Shown here: positions 57,552-64,000 of the stretch, piece by piece | Layout of the letters: the number at the start of each line of letters is the position of its first letter | Numbering within the stretch: position 1 is the stretch's first letter | Assembly (NCBI RefSeq): GCF_007989825.1 | Contig: NZ_BJUA01000009.1 | Location: 1 to 64,000 of the forward strand | DNA length: 64,000 nucleotides | Direction: 5' to 3' | Source of the DNA: Cellulomonas persica | GTDB lineage: Bacteria > Actinomycetota > Actinomycetes > Actinomycetales > Cellulomonadaceae | Notes under the pieces: model-generated | Databases searched by the model: none | Told to the model about the DNA's origin: nothing | What the model saw: only the letters and a program-made list of their open reading frames with translations | Program-made: the position numbers and the translations under genes

Positions 57552-59043
57552 TCACCGCTGGAGCGTGAGCAGGCCCGGGCGGTAGGGCAGGTTGTTGTAG
57601 TCCGCGTTCACGTTCGGGTCACGGCCCTGGTACAGCAGCTGCAGGTTGCACGGGTCGATCGTCTTGGTCTGGTCGGGGTTGGACCGGACCAGATCGCCGT
57701 GGCTGATGTCGTTGGTCCACGTCGCGCCGCTGTTGGCCTTACCCGCGAACGGGTTGGACTCGGTGGCCGCCTGCGGCGTCCACGTGCCGTCGAGCCGGGA
57801 GGACGTGAACGAGCGGAAGTAGCGGCCCTGCGACCCCATCGCCTCGACGATCATCAGGTACTGGTCCTGACCCGCGACCTTGTAGACCTCCACGCCCTCG
57901 AACAGGTTGGCCGTGGTGTCGCTCATGATCGTCGTGTAGCTCGAGCCGAAGCTGCCCGGGAAGTTCCCGATGGGCATGCTCGCCCGGTAGATCTTCCCGT
58001 TGTCGCCGGCGAAGAACAGGTACATGTTCTGCCCGTCACCGATGAGCGTCTGGTCGATCGGACCGGTCCCGGATCCGGAGATGCTGCCCGTGAACAGCGG
58101 CTGCGGCGACGACCACGAGTTCACGTTCGTCGGGTCTCCGGTAGATGAACGGCCACTGCCCCCACTGGTAGGCCAGCACCCAGATGTTCTTGGGCGCGAA
58201 GTAGAACAGCGTGGGAGCGACCGTGCCCGACGGGAGCGCGTTCTGGCTCGCGGAAGCCATGTCCGACCAGTTGGTGAACGGGCTGAACGCCATCGAGCCG
58301 TAGCTGCCGTTCTCGACCTTCGACGCGTACACGAGGTGCTTGCCGTTGTGGACGACGTTCGTGAAGTCCTTCAGCGACGTCCAGCCCGACCTGGGCTGCG
58401 CGAGGGGTCCCGACGAGGTCCACCGGTAGCTCGACGGCAGCGAGCAGCTGCCCGTCGGCGGCGGCGTCTGGGTCGGGTTGGAGGTCGGCCCGCTGCCGAC
58501 GCGGACCATCTGCCACTGCTGGTTGCTGCCGTTCCAGTCGGTGTACTGGACGACGTTCGCGCCGTCGGCGGTGGACGCCCCCTGGATCTCGACGGCCTTG
58601 CCGCTGTGGCGGGCGATCAGCTGGATGTAACCGTCGACGTCCTGGACGCTGAACTGCTGGTTCGGCGAGTTGTTGTCGGTCCACTGGATGACTGCGGCGC
58701 CGTCGGCGGTGGACCGCCCGCTGATGTCGAGGACCTTGCCCGACAGCCGCGACTTGAGCCGGTAGTACCCGCCGCCGGAGTCGACGAACTGCCACTGCTG
58801 GTTGGCGCCGTCGTTGCGCGACCACTGCGTGATGCGGGCACCGTCGGCGGTGGACTTGGCGTACACGTCGAGCACCTTGCCGCTGGTGCGGTTGACCAGC
58901 ACGTACGACGCCGAGGTGTCGATGCTCGCTGCGGTCGCCGACGGTGCTGCGATCACGGCGACCGCACCGGCCGCGGCGACGCCCAGCGCGAGGAGCATCG
59001 CGGTCCTGCGTCGCGACGGGCTTCCTGGGGTTCCTCGTGTCAC
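57552..59043 (-). pseudogene. secreted RICIN-GH62 arabinofuranosidase, frameshifted near 58133
   Basis: Repaired, this is a roughly 495-residue alpha-L-arabinofuranosidase for arabinoxylan. The N-terminal signal peptide ([20 protein letters not shown]) and RICIN/CBM13 module (three QxW repeats: [24 protein letters not shown]) lead to a linker and a GH62 domain: [38 protein letters not shown], then after the break [55 protein letters not shown]. The first frame runs into [10 protein letters not shown] after FIY; the second frame continues [11 protein letters not shown]. Loss of one 5-base CCGGA unit, or of one base, explains it. GTG 59043 has GGGAG nine bases upstream. Confidence 0.8.
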
Positions 59044-59393
59044 CTTGACCATCTCCCTTGTCCGCTCGCGAGTGGAATGAACCGCCGCCAGGGTGCAGAG
59101 CGAGGTGAGGGCAGGTGCCGTCGCGGGTGGGCCGAGCGGAGGCTCCGCTCGAGAGCACTGTCGACATCGTTGTCGCCCATGACCGTCTCCCGGTGACGAT
59201 GGCAGCCATGTGAGCGCTACCACGACGATCCGGCCACTGTGGCACGCGGGCGACGCGTCCCGACCCCGTGCGAAACGATTGGCGCGCGCTCCGGCGGTGC
59301 CCCTCAGGACCTCGGGCAGGGACGGTCACCTGCCCCGACCGCCTGCGGCCTGCGGACCCGCGCGCTCCCAGCGGCCGACGATGCCGCGGCGGC
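59044..59393. other. gene-free interval upstream of the GH62 gene
   Basis: These 350 bases show no protein-like frame. They hold the ribosome site and presumably the promoter of the GH62 gene. AAACGATT at 59273-59280 has the AAnCGnTT form but is only a weak operator candidate. The right end runs into the 3' end of the GNAT gene, which is on the same strand. Confidence 0.45.
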
Positions 59394-59873
59394 TCAGTAC
59401 CGCTGAGGCACCATGTCGTACGTGACCCACGGCGTCTGGGCGCCCAGCTCGTCGTACAGCGCGCGAGCGGTGACGTTGTCGGCCGCGGTGATCCAGCGGA
59501 CGACACTCGCGCCGCGCTGCGCGGCGAGGTCGGACACCGCGCGCAGCAGCGCCGCGCCGACACCCGAGCGCCGGGCCGCCGGGTCGGTGAACAGGTCGTC
59601 GAGGAACAGCCCGACACTCCCGATAGACGGGCGCGCGAACGTCCGGACGTGGGCGAGCCCCACCAACGAGCCGTCGCGGGCTTCCGCGACCAGACCCGTC
59701 ATCCCGTGCTGCTCGCCGACCACCCAGCTCCAGGTGGTGGCGACCGCGGCGGGGTCGTCGGGCAGCTGGTAGAACTCCCGGTACCCGGCGAACAGCGCGG
59801 CCCAGCCGTCGTGGTCGTCGGCCGTGACGCGCCGGACCGTCACGGGCGGTGGCGTGCTGGTGTCGCTGGTCAT
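59394..59873 (-). CDS. GNAT-family N-acetyltransferase
   Basis: A 159-residue acetyltransferase: VTVRRVTADDHDGWAALFAG, YREFYQLPDDPAAVATTWSW, GLVAEARDGSLVGLAHVRTF, DDLFTDPAARRSGVGAALLR (acetyl-CoA loop RRSGVGA) and AADNVTARALYDELGAQTPW. The LDDLFTDPAARRxGVG stretch is typical of the single-domain GNATs related to polyamine or diamine acetyltransferases. ATG 59873 gives the standard N-terminus. Substrate unknown. Confidence 0.84.
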   Translation of the reverse strand: MTSDTSTPPPVTVRRVTADDHDGWAALFAGYREFYQLPDDPAAVATTWSWVVGEQHGMTGLVAEARDGSLVGLAHVRTFARPSIGSVGLFLDDLFTDPAARRSGVGAALLRAVSDLAAQRGASVVRWITAADNVTARALYDELGAQTPWVTYDMVPQRY

Positions 59874-59999
59874 GGCGGACAGGGTGGACCGCAGCCCCCG
59901 CCCCCGGGAGACGATCCCGGCATTCGGGACGCGACGAGTCCTCCAGTGCGGTGCCGCGGCGACCTCGACCCCTCGTCGCCCGGGTGACACCATGGCGCG

Positions 60000-60395
60000 A
60001 TGACGGCCCCAGCGGAGCCCGGCGACCTGCGGTTCGTGGGCGTGTCCCTGGACTGCGCCGACCCGGCCGAGCTCGCCGAGTTCTACCTGCGACTGCTGGG
60101 CGGACGCGTGCTCTGGAGCCGCCCGTCAAGCGTCGGCGTGCTCGTGCAGGGAGTGCTGCTCGTCCCGCAGCGCGTCGAGGGTTACCAGCCACCGTCGTGG
60201 CCCGGCTCGTCGATCGTGCACCTCGACCTCACGGCCGGTGACGAGCTGGACGAGCCGGCCGAGCGCGCCGTGGCGCTCGGCGCCAGGCTCGCCGACCCGC
60301 AGCCGGACCCGCGGTGGAGGGTCCTGCTGGACCCCGCAGGGCACCCGTTCTGCATCACTACGGTCGCGCCGCGGCCCGAGTTCCTGCAGGCCTGA
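60000..60395 (+). CDS. VOC-family protein (glyoxalase-like)
   Basis: A 131-residue glyoxalase-fold protein: LRFVGVSLDCADPAELAEFY, LRLLGGRVLW, VLLVPQRVEGYQPPSWPGSS, HLDLTAGDELDEPAERAVAL and VLLDPAGHPFCITTV. The last strand carries the DPAGHPFCI signature of the Glyoxalase_6 group, whose members include bleomycin-binding-like and unknown proteins. No metal-ligand set can be assigned with certainty. It stands alone between a GNAT gene and the NERD-helicase gene. Confidence 0.83.
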   Translation: MTAPAEPGDLRFVGVSLDCADPAELAEFYLRLLGGRVLWSRPSSVGVLVQGVLLVPQRVEGYQPPSWPGSSIVHLDLTAGDELDEPAERAVALGARLADPQPDPRWRVLLDPAGHPFCITTVAPRPEFLQA

Positions 60396-60540
60396 CGCAG
60401 CACCGGCGTGGCGTGGTCGACGAGGTATGCGGGAGCCGGCGTGACGAGCCTGCGGACGAGATCCTGCGACCTTCGCCCTCCGGCACCGACCGGTCCATGC
60501 CGATAGCAGGGGTGGACACTCACCTCAGGAGGTCACGGCC

Positions 60541-62220
60541 GTGGCGCGTACCTACCCCGAGTACCCCGCGTTCCCCGAAGACGGCGGGGCGGAGCAGACC
60601 GTCTGGCTGGCGTTGCGCGACCACCTGCCTGACGACGCGGTCCTGCTCGCGGGCACCGCGTTGCAGGACGGGGCGAAGGAACGCGAGATCGACCTGCTCG
60701 TCGTGTGGCCGGGCCTGGGGCTCGCTGCGGTCGAGGTGAAGGGTGGTCACGTCACGCGCGCTGACGGGCGGTGGTGGCAGGGCTCCGGTGAGGCGCGCCA
60801 TGCGATCGACCCGGTCGGCCAGGTGCAGGACGCGAAGCACACGCTGCTCGCGCTGCTGCACCGGCACGGTCTCGCGGCGGCGCGGGCACGGGCCGCGCAC
60901 CTCGTCGCGCTGCCGCACACGTTCGTCGCAGGGGACTGGGACGCACCGGAGCTGCCTCGCGCCATGCTGCTCGACCGGGGCGATGTCACGGACGGCGGGC
61001 GGGCCGTCCACCTCGTGCGTCGGGCGATCGACGAGCACGGGGCCGGGCAAGCTCGGCTCGACGAGCCGTCGGCCGAGGCCCTCGTCGAGTGGCTGACGGG
61101 CGGGTTCCCCTCGCAGTCCGAGTCGCTCGCGGTGGCAGCCCAGTACGAGGACCACCTCGACCGGCTGACTCGCGATCAGGCGCAGGCCATGCGCTACCTC
61201 GACGCGGTGCGCCGGGTGCACGTCGTCGGCGGGGCGGGCACGGGCAAGACGTGGCTGGCGCTCGAGCACGCCCGTCGTCGAGCGAAGGCGGGGGAACGGG
61301 TCGCGCTCATGTGCTACTCGCGTGGTCTGGCCCGGTACCTCGAGCGGATCACCGCGCAGTGGCCCGTGCGGGAGCGGCCGGCGTACGTCGGGCTGTTCCA
61401 CGAGCTGCCGGTGCGCTGGGGTGCCGCGCCCGGCGACGACGCTGACCCGACCGACTGGGAGGAACGCCTGCCGCGCGACCTCGGGGAGCTGGCCGCGCAA
61501 CGACCGGAGACCGACCTGTTCGACGCGGTCGTCGTCGACGAGGCGCAGGACTTCGGCGACGCGTGGTGGTCGGCGTTGCTGCGGTGCCTGCGCGACCCCG
61601 ACGGCGGAAGGCTGACGGTGTTCTCAGACGACGGGCAGCGCGTCTTCCCGCGCTCGGGCACCGCACCGGTCGAGCTCACCGTCGTCGAGCTCGACGAGAA
61701 CCTGCGCTCCACCAAGCAGATCGCCCAGCTGTGCGGTGCGCTGCACGAGGGCGTCACCCGCCCGCGCGGGTGGCCCGGCGCGCCGGTGCGTGTCGTGGAC
61801 GTGCCGTTCGAGGACGCCGTCAGTGCCGCGGACGACGCCGTCGAGGCGCTGCTCGACGAGGGCTGGGAGCCCGGGCAGATCGCGCTGCTCACCACCGGGC
61901 GGCGTCACCCCATGCAGGTCGAGACAGTCGGGATGGCGGGCTACCAGGAGTACTGGGACGGGTTCTTCGCCGGTGAGGACGTGTTCTACGGGCACGTGCT
62001 GGGGTTCAAGGGGCTCGAGCGGACCGTCGTGGTGCTGGCGGTCAACGGGGTCCGGGACGCGGCGCGGGCTCGGTCGATGCTCTACACGGGGTTGTCACGA
62101 GCGCGTGTGTTGCTCGTGGTGGTGGGGCCGCTCGGGTACGTGGAGGAGATTGGCGGAGAGGCGGTCAGGAGGCGGTTGGGGGATGCCTGGGCGTGGGCGG
62201 CGGCGTCCTCGACCGGGTGA
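60541..62220 (+). CDS. NERD nuclease-domain / SF1 helicase fusion
   Basis: A 559-residue protein with two parts. The N-terminal NERD domain (about 15-120) has AREIDLLVVWPGLGLAAVEVKGG-like sequence with Asp51, Glu65 and Lys67 as D-(E)xK nuclease residues, preceded by a Glu (EQTVWLALRDHL). The C-terminal UvrD/SF1-like helicase has Walker A VVGGAGTGKTWLALEHA (Lys236), Walker B VVVDEAQDFGD (Asp333, Glu334), motif III-like LTVFSDDGQRVF, NLRSTKQIAQL, and late motifs VLGFKGLERTVVVLAV and RSMLYTGLSRARVLLVVV. NERD-helicases are linked to DNA repair and phage defence. Next to a GmrSD-like gene, defence is the better guess. Confidence 0.85.
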   Translation: MARTYPEYPAFPEDGGAEQTVWLALRDHLPDDAVLLAGTALQDGAKEREIDLLVVWPGLGLAAVEVKGGHVTRADGRWWQGSGEARHAIDPVGQVQDAKHTLLALLHRHGLAAARARAAHLVALPHTFVAGDWDAPELPRAMLLDRGDVTDGGRAVHLVRRAIDEHGAGQARLDEPSAEALVEWLTGGFPSQSESLAVAAQYEDHLDRLTRDQAQAMRYLDAVRRVHVVGGAGTGKTWLALEHARRRAKAGERVALMCYSRGLARYLERITAQWPVRERPAYVGLFHELPVRWGAAPGDDADPTDWEERLPRDLGELAAQRPETDLFDAVVVDEAQDFGDAWWSALLRCLRDPDGGRLTVFSDDGQRVFPRSGTAPVELTVVELDENLRSTKQIAQLCGALHEGVTRPRGWPGAPVRVVDVPFEDAVSAADDAVEALLDEGWEPGQIALLTTGRRHPMQVETVGMAGYQEYWDGFFAGEDVFYGHVLGFKGLERTVVVLAVNGVRDAARARSMLYTGLSRARVLLVVVGPLGYVEEIGGEAVRRRLGDAWAWAAASSTG

Positions 62221-62387
62221 GAATCGCCCGGGCGGGCGCGCAGTCTCCTGAACCTCGTGTCCGCCGGCCGTGCCTCTGCGACGATGCGGGCACGGCGGGC
62301 GCGCGGAACACGTCGCGCTCGGCGCCGCTTTTCTCGCGTAGGTCCGCGAGGCGGCCTACGCATGGCGCTCAACGACGAGGAGACGGC

Positions 62388-63032
62388 GTGCAGATCAGCG
62401 AGCGACTTGAGGCCCTCCTGGCACCGGGGGACGAGCCGGTAGCGGTGGCGGCTCTCCGGCGCTACTTCGCGCCATTGCCGGCGGGCGGCTTCACGGGTGC
62501 CTACTTCGAGCGGCTCGGAGGCGGAGGGGACCGGCCTGACGTGGCCAACACGTTCACCTCTGACGACATCGTGGCCGTGTCGATGCTCTCGGTACCTGTC
62601 CCCGCAGCCGCGGCGCTGCAGCTCCTCGAGGCGCGTGGACCGGAGCTGAGCGACCTACTCGCGAAGATTCCGACGGACGTGGCGTTCGCCGAGCTCACGG
62701 CCGACGAGGTGGGCGACGTCTGGCCCGTGCGGGACGCCTACCGAGAGCTCCTGGCTGTCCCAGGGATCGGCGAGACCACCGCCACCAAGCTGCTCGCACG
62801 CAAGCGACCGCATCTCGTCCCGATCCTCGACGCCGTCGTCACTGCCGAGTTGTCCGTCGTCAAGGGCCGGTATTGGGTGCCGTTGCACGCATGGCTGACC
62901 GCGGACGGCCGCGCCCAGCACCGACGTCTCGAGGAGCTCCGTCTGGCGGCGGGGCTCGGGCCGGAGGTGTCGGTGCTGCGTGTGTTCGACGTGCTCGCGT
63001 GGATGCTCGGGAGCGGGTACGTGAACTCGTAG
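62388..63032 (+). CDS. DUF6308-like protein with helix-hairpin-helix motif
   Basis: A 214-residue protein starting GTG 62388 with GAGGAG six bases upstream. Segments VANTFTSDDIVAVSMLSVPV, AAALQLLEARGPELSDLLAK and TATKLLARKRPHLVPILDAV match the DUF6308 pattern. LLAVPGIGETTATKLLARKR has the form of a helix-hairpin-helix, which binds DNA backbone non-specifically. No catalytic motif is evident. It lies between the NERD-helicase and the convergent GmrSD-like gene (seven bases between stops), so a nucleic-acid role in the same island is plausible. Confidence 0.65.
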   Translation: MQISERLEALLAPGDEPVAVAALRRYFAPLPAGGFTGAYFERLGGGGDRPDVANTFTSDDIVAVSMLSVPVPAAAALQLLEARGPELSDLLAKIPTDVAFAELTADEVGDVWPVRDAYRELLAVPGIGETTATKLLARKRPHLVPILDAVVTAELSVVKGRYWVPLHAWLTADGRAQHRRLEELRLAAGLGPEVSVLRVFDVLAWMLGSGYVNS

Positions 63033-63039
63033 AACCCTG

Positions 63040-64000
63040 TCAGGTGAGCCCTCGCACGTCGCTCGTGTACTTCGGAAAGACCGTGGCGAAGAGCTCGGCA
63101 GTGCTCACGAGCCACTGTGCGAGGCGGGGGGCGAGGTTCTCGTCCCGCCAGTCCCCGTCATGCCGCAGCGCAACTCTGCTGGCCTTGTATGTGGGGTTTT
63201 CGTGCCACTCGAGCGTGGCTCCAAGTGCCTCCTCGATCTCCTCACGACGTGCGTGCAGTTGTGCGAAGAGCGCCTTGTCGTCCCGGATGTAGAAGGAGCA
63301 CTGGACGCCCCCAGGGGCACGGGAGGCGAGCGAGAGCACGACGATGCAGCCGGGGACGCCGATATTGACGTCCACGGCGTCCTGGGTCGACGGGCTGGGC
63401 CAGTACCCGACGACCGTGCCCGTCGACTCGCCGAGGTCTCGCACCTTCTGGAAGAACGCCTGCCGTTGCGCGAGTAGTGGCCGTGTTCCGGCAGCCCGCC
63501 AAGCAGGCGCCTCGTCGGGGACGTCGAGCCCGACGAGGGAGGCGAGCTCGGCGGCGTCGATGAACTGCTCGGTGTCGGCACGTCCTTCAGCGTCGAATCT
63601 CAGGCCTTCGGCTTCGAGGAAGGCGCGAGGTTCCTCGCTACGGGCCGGGTCGAGCCACCGGAAACCGGGCGAGATGGTCCCGCCGGTCTGCAGGACGCGC
63701 CACGCTCCCTGCATGGGGTGCGTCGTGATGATCGCCGCAACCGGCTGAGGGTAGGAGCCTGCGACGAGCGCGACCTCCCCGTAGGACGTCCACCGGCCGG
63801 CGGGGATCTCGGCGACGATCGAGGCGACCAGCCGACGGGTCTCCGAGGGTTCCTCGACGCTCCCGCCTGTGAGGGCCTCGTTCGGTCCCGGCCAGAGCTG
63901 GATGATCTGCTCGGCCAGTGCCGCGCCACGCGCGTCGATCTCCGGCACGCTCCAGGTCTCGCTCGCAGAGACTTCGCGGTTCATGCGGAGGCCCGAGTCG
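63040..64000 (-). CDS. GmrSD-like (DUF1524 end) - alkyltransferase-like - DUF4268 protein, 5' end beyond window
   Basis: The frame is open to the right edge, and the first visible residues (GLRMNREVSASETWSVPEID, ARGAALAEQIIQLWP) look like the C-terminal end of a DUF1524/GmrD HNH domain, so the DUF262 and HNH parts should lie outside. Numbering from the internal ATG 63984: residues 48-145 form an MGMT/ATL-type domain (SIVAEIPAGRWTSYGEVALV, GAWRVLQTGGTISPGFRW) with Trp95 at the alkyl-acceptor Cys position, as in alkyltransferase-like proteins. Residues about 170-310 are DUF4268 (RQAFFQKVRDLGESTG, YIRDDKALFAQLHARREEIE, WLVSTAELFATVFPKY). Probable type IV-like restriction enzyme sensing modified or alkylated DNA. 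Confidence 0.75.
   Translation of the reverse strand, partial: DSGLRMNREVSASETWSVPEIDARGAALAEQIIQLWPGPNEALTGGSVEEPSETRRLVASIVAEIPAGRWTSYGEVALVAGSYPQPVAAIITTHPMQGAWRVLQTGGTISPGFRWLDPARSEEPRAFLEAEGLRFDAEGRADTEQFIDAAELASLVGLDVPDEAPAWRAAGTRPLLAQRQAFFQKVRDLGESTGTVVGYWPSPSTQDAVDVNIGVPGCIVVLSLASRAPGGVQCSFYIRDDKALFAQLHARREEIEEALGATLEWHENPTYKASRVALRHDGDWRDENLAPRLAQWLVSTAELFATVFPKYTSDVRGLT

Noticed and set aside
59273..59280. AAACGATT as a third LacI-like operator for the GH62 gene
   Set aside because: The degenerate AAnCGnTT form is expected a few times by chance in 64 kb, and the site is over 200 bases from the start.
1..64000. tRNA, rRNA, riboswitch, IS element or phage integration site
   Set aside because: No tRNA-like cloverleaf, rRNA segment, transposase, integrase or target-site duplication was recognised on reading both strands.

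Overview
The window is very GC-rich and packed with genes. Many genes start at GTG, and ATGA/GTGA stop-start overlaps are frequent. A mycothiol-type maleylpyruvate isomerase, SigE-type ECF sigma logic and a set of secreted plant-polysaccharide proteins (GH10 xylanase, GH62 arabinofuranosidase, SGNH esterase with RICIN module, expansin-like protein with CBM2) point to an actinobacterium of the Cellulomonas/Micrococcales kind. That assignment is inference from gene content, not from a marker gene. I see no rRNA, tRNA, insertion sequence or CRISPR array.

Layout. 0-6.3 kb: hydrolase fragment, P1B metal ATPase, ECF sigma factor with its membrane partner, quinone oxidoreductase, TspO-like protein. 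6.3-28 kb: an aromatic/acyl-CoA catabolic island. It holds a PhzS-like flavin monooxygenase with DUF3237; gentisate dioxygenase, fumarylpyruvate hydrolase, mycothiol maleylpyruvate isomerase and MarR; a SsuABC/TauABC-type importer; a PaaX regulator; an acyl-CoA ligase-thiolase-MaoC-SDR operon; a second PaaX; a second FAH hydrolase with an ADP-forming CoA ligase and a second flavin monooxygenase. Ring fission yields fumarylpyruvate, which is split to fumarate and pyruvate; the CoA operon looks like side-chain or ring-product beta-oxidation. 28-34.6 kb: GH10 xylanase, an MNT/HEPN pair with a broken HEPN gene, Nif3-like protein, a four-domain cold-shock protein, and a second frameshifted gene.

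34.5-46.8 kb: cytochrome P450 with a small winged-helix gene and an unusual four-box repeat cluster, a duplicated PCD/VOC protein, SDR, kinase-like protein, DUF5692 membrane protein with divergent TetR, GNATs, APC permease, DUF2071, small secreted/membrane proteins, SGNH hydrolase, DHFR-like reductase. 46.8-60.4 kb: expansin-CBM2, MarR/isochorismatase-like pair, epoxide hydrolase/WYL pair, methyltransferase/AraC pair, EamA transporter with a His-rich tail, SGNH-RICIN esterase, PdxH, frameshifted RICIN-GH62, GNAT, VOC. 60.5-64 kb: a probable defence island with a NERD-nuclease/SF1 helicase, a DUF6308 protein and, running off the right edge, the C-terminal part of a GmrSD-like (DUF262/DUF1524) protein fused to an alkyltransferase-like domain and DUF4268. 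This last gene is the most interesting object in the window.

Three genes (HEPN near 31.33 kb, unknown protein near 33.87 kb, GH62 near 58.13 kb) are each interrupted by one frameshift. They may be real pseudogenes or residual indel errors in the assembly.
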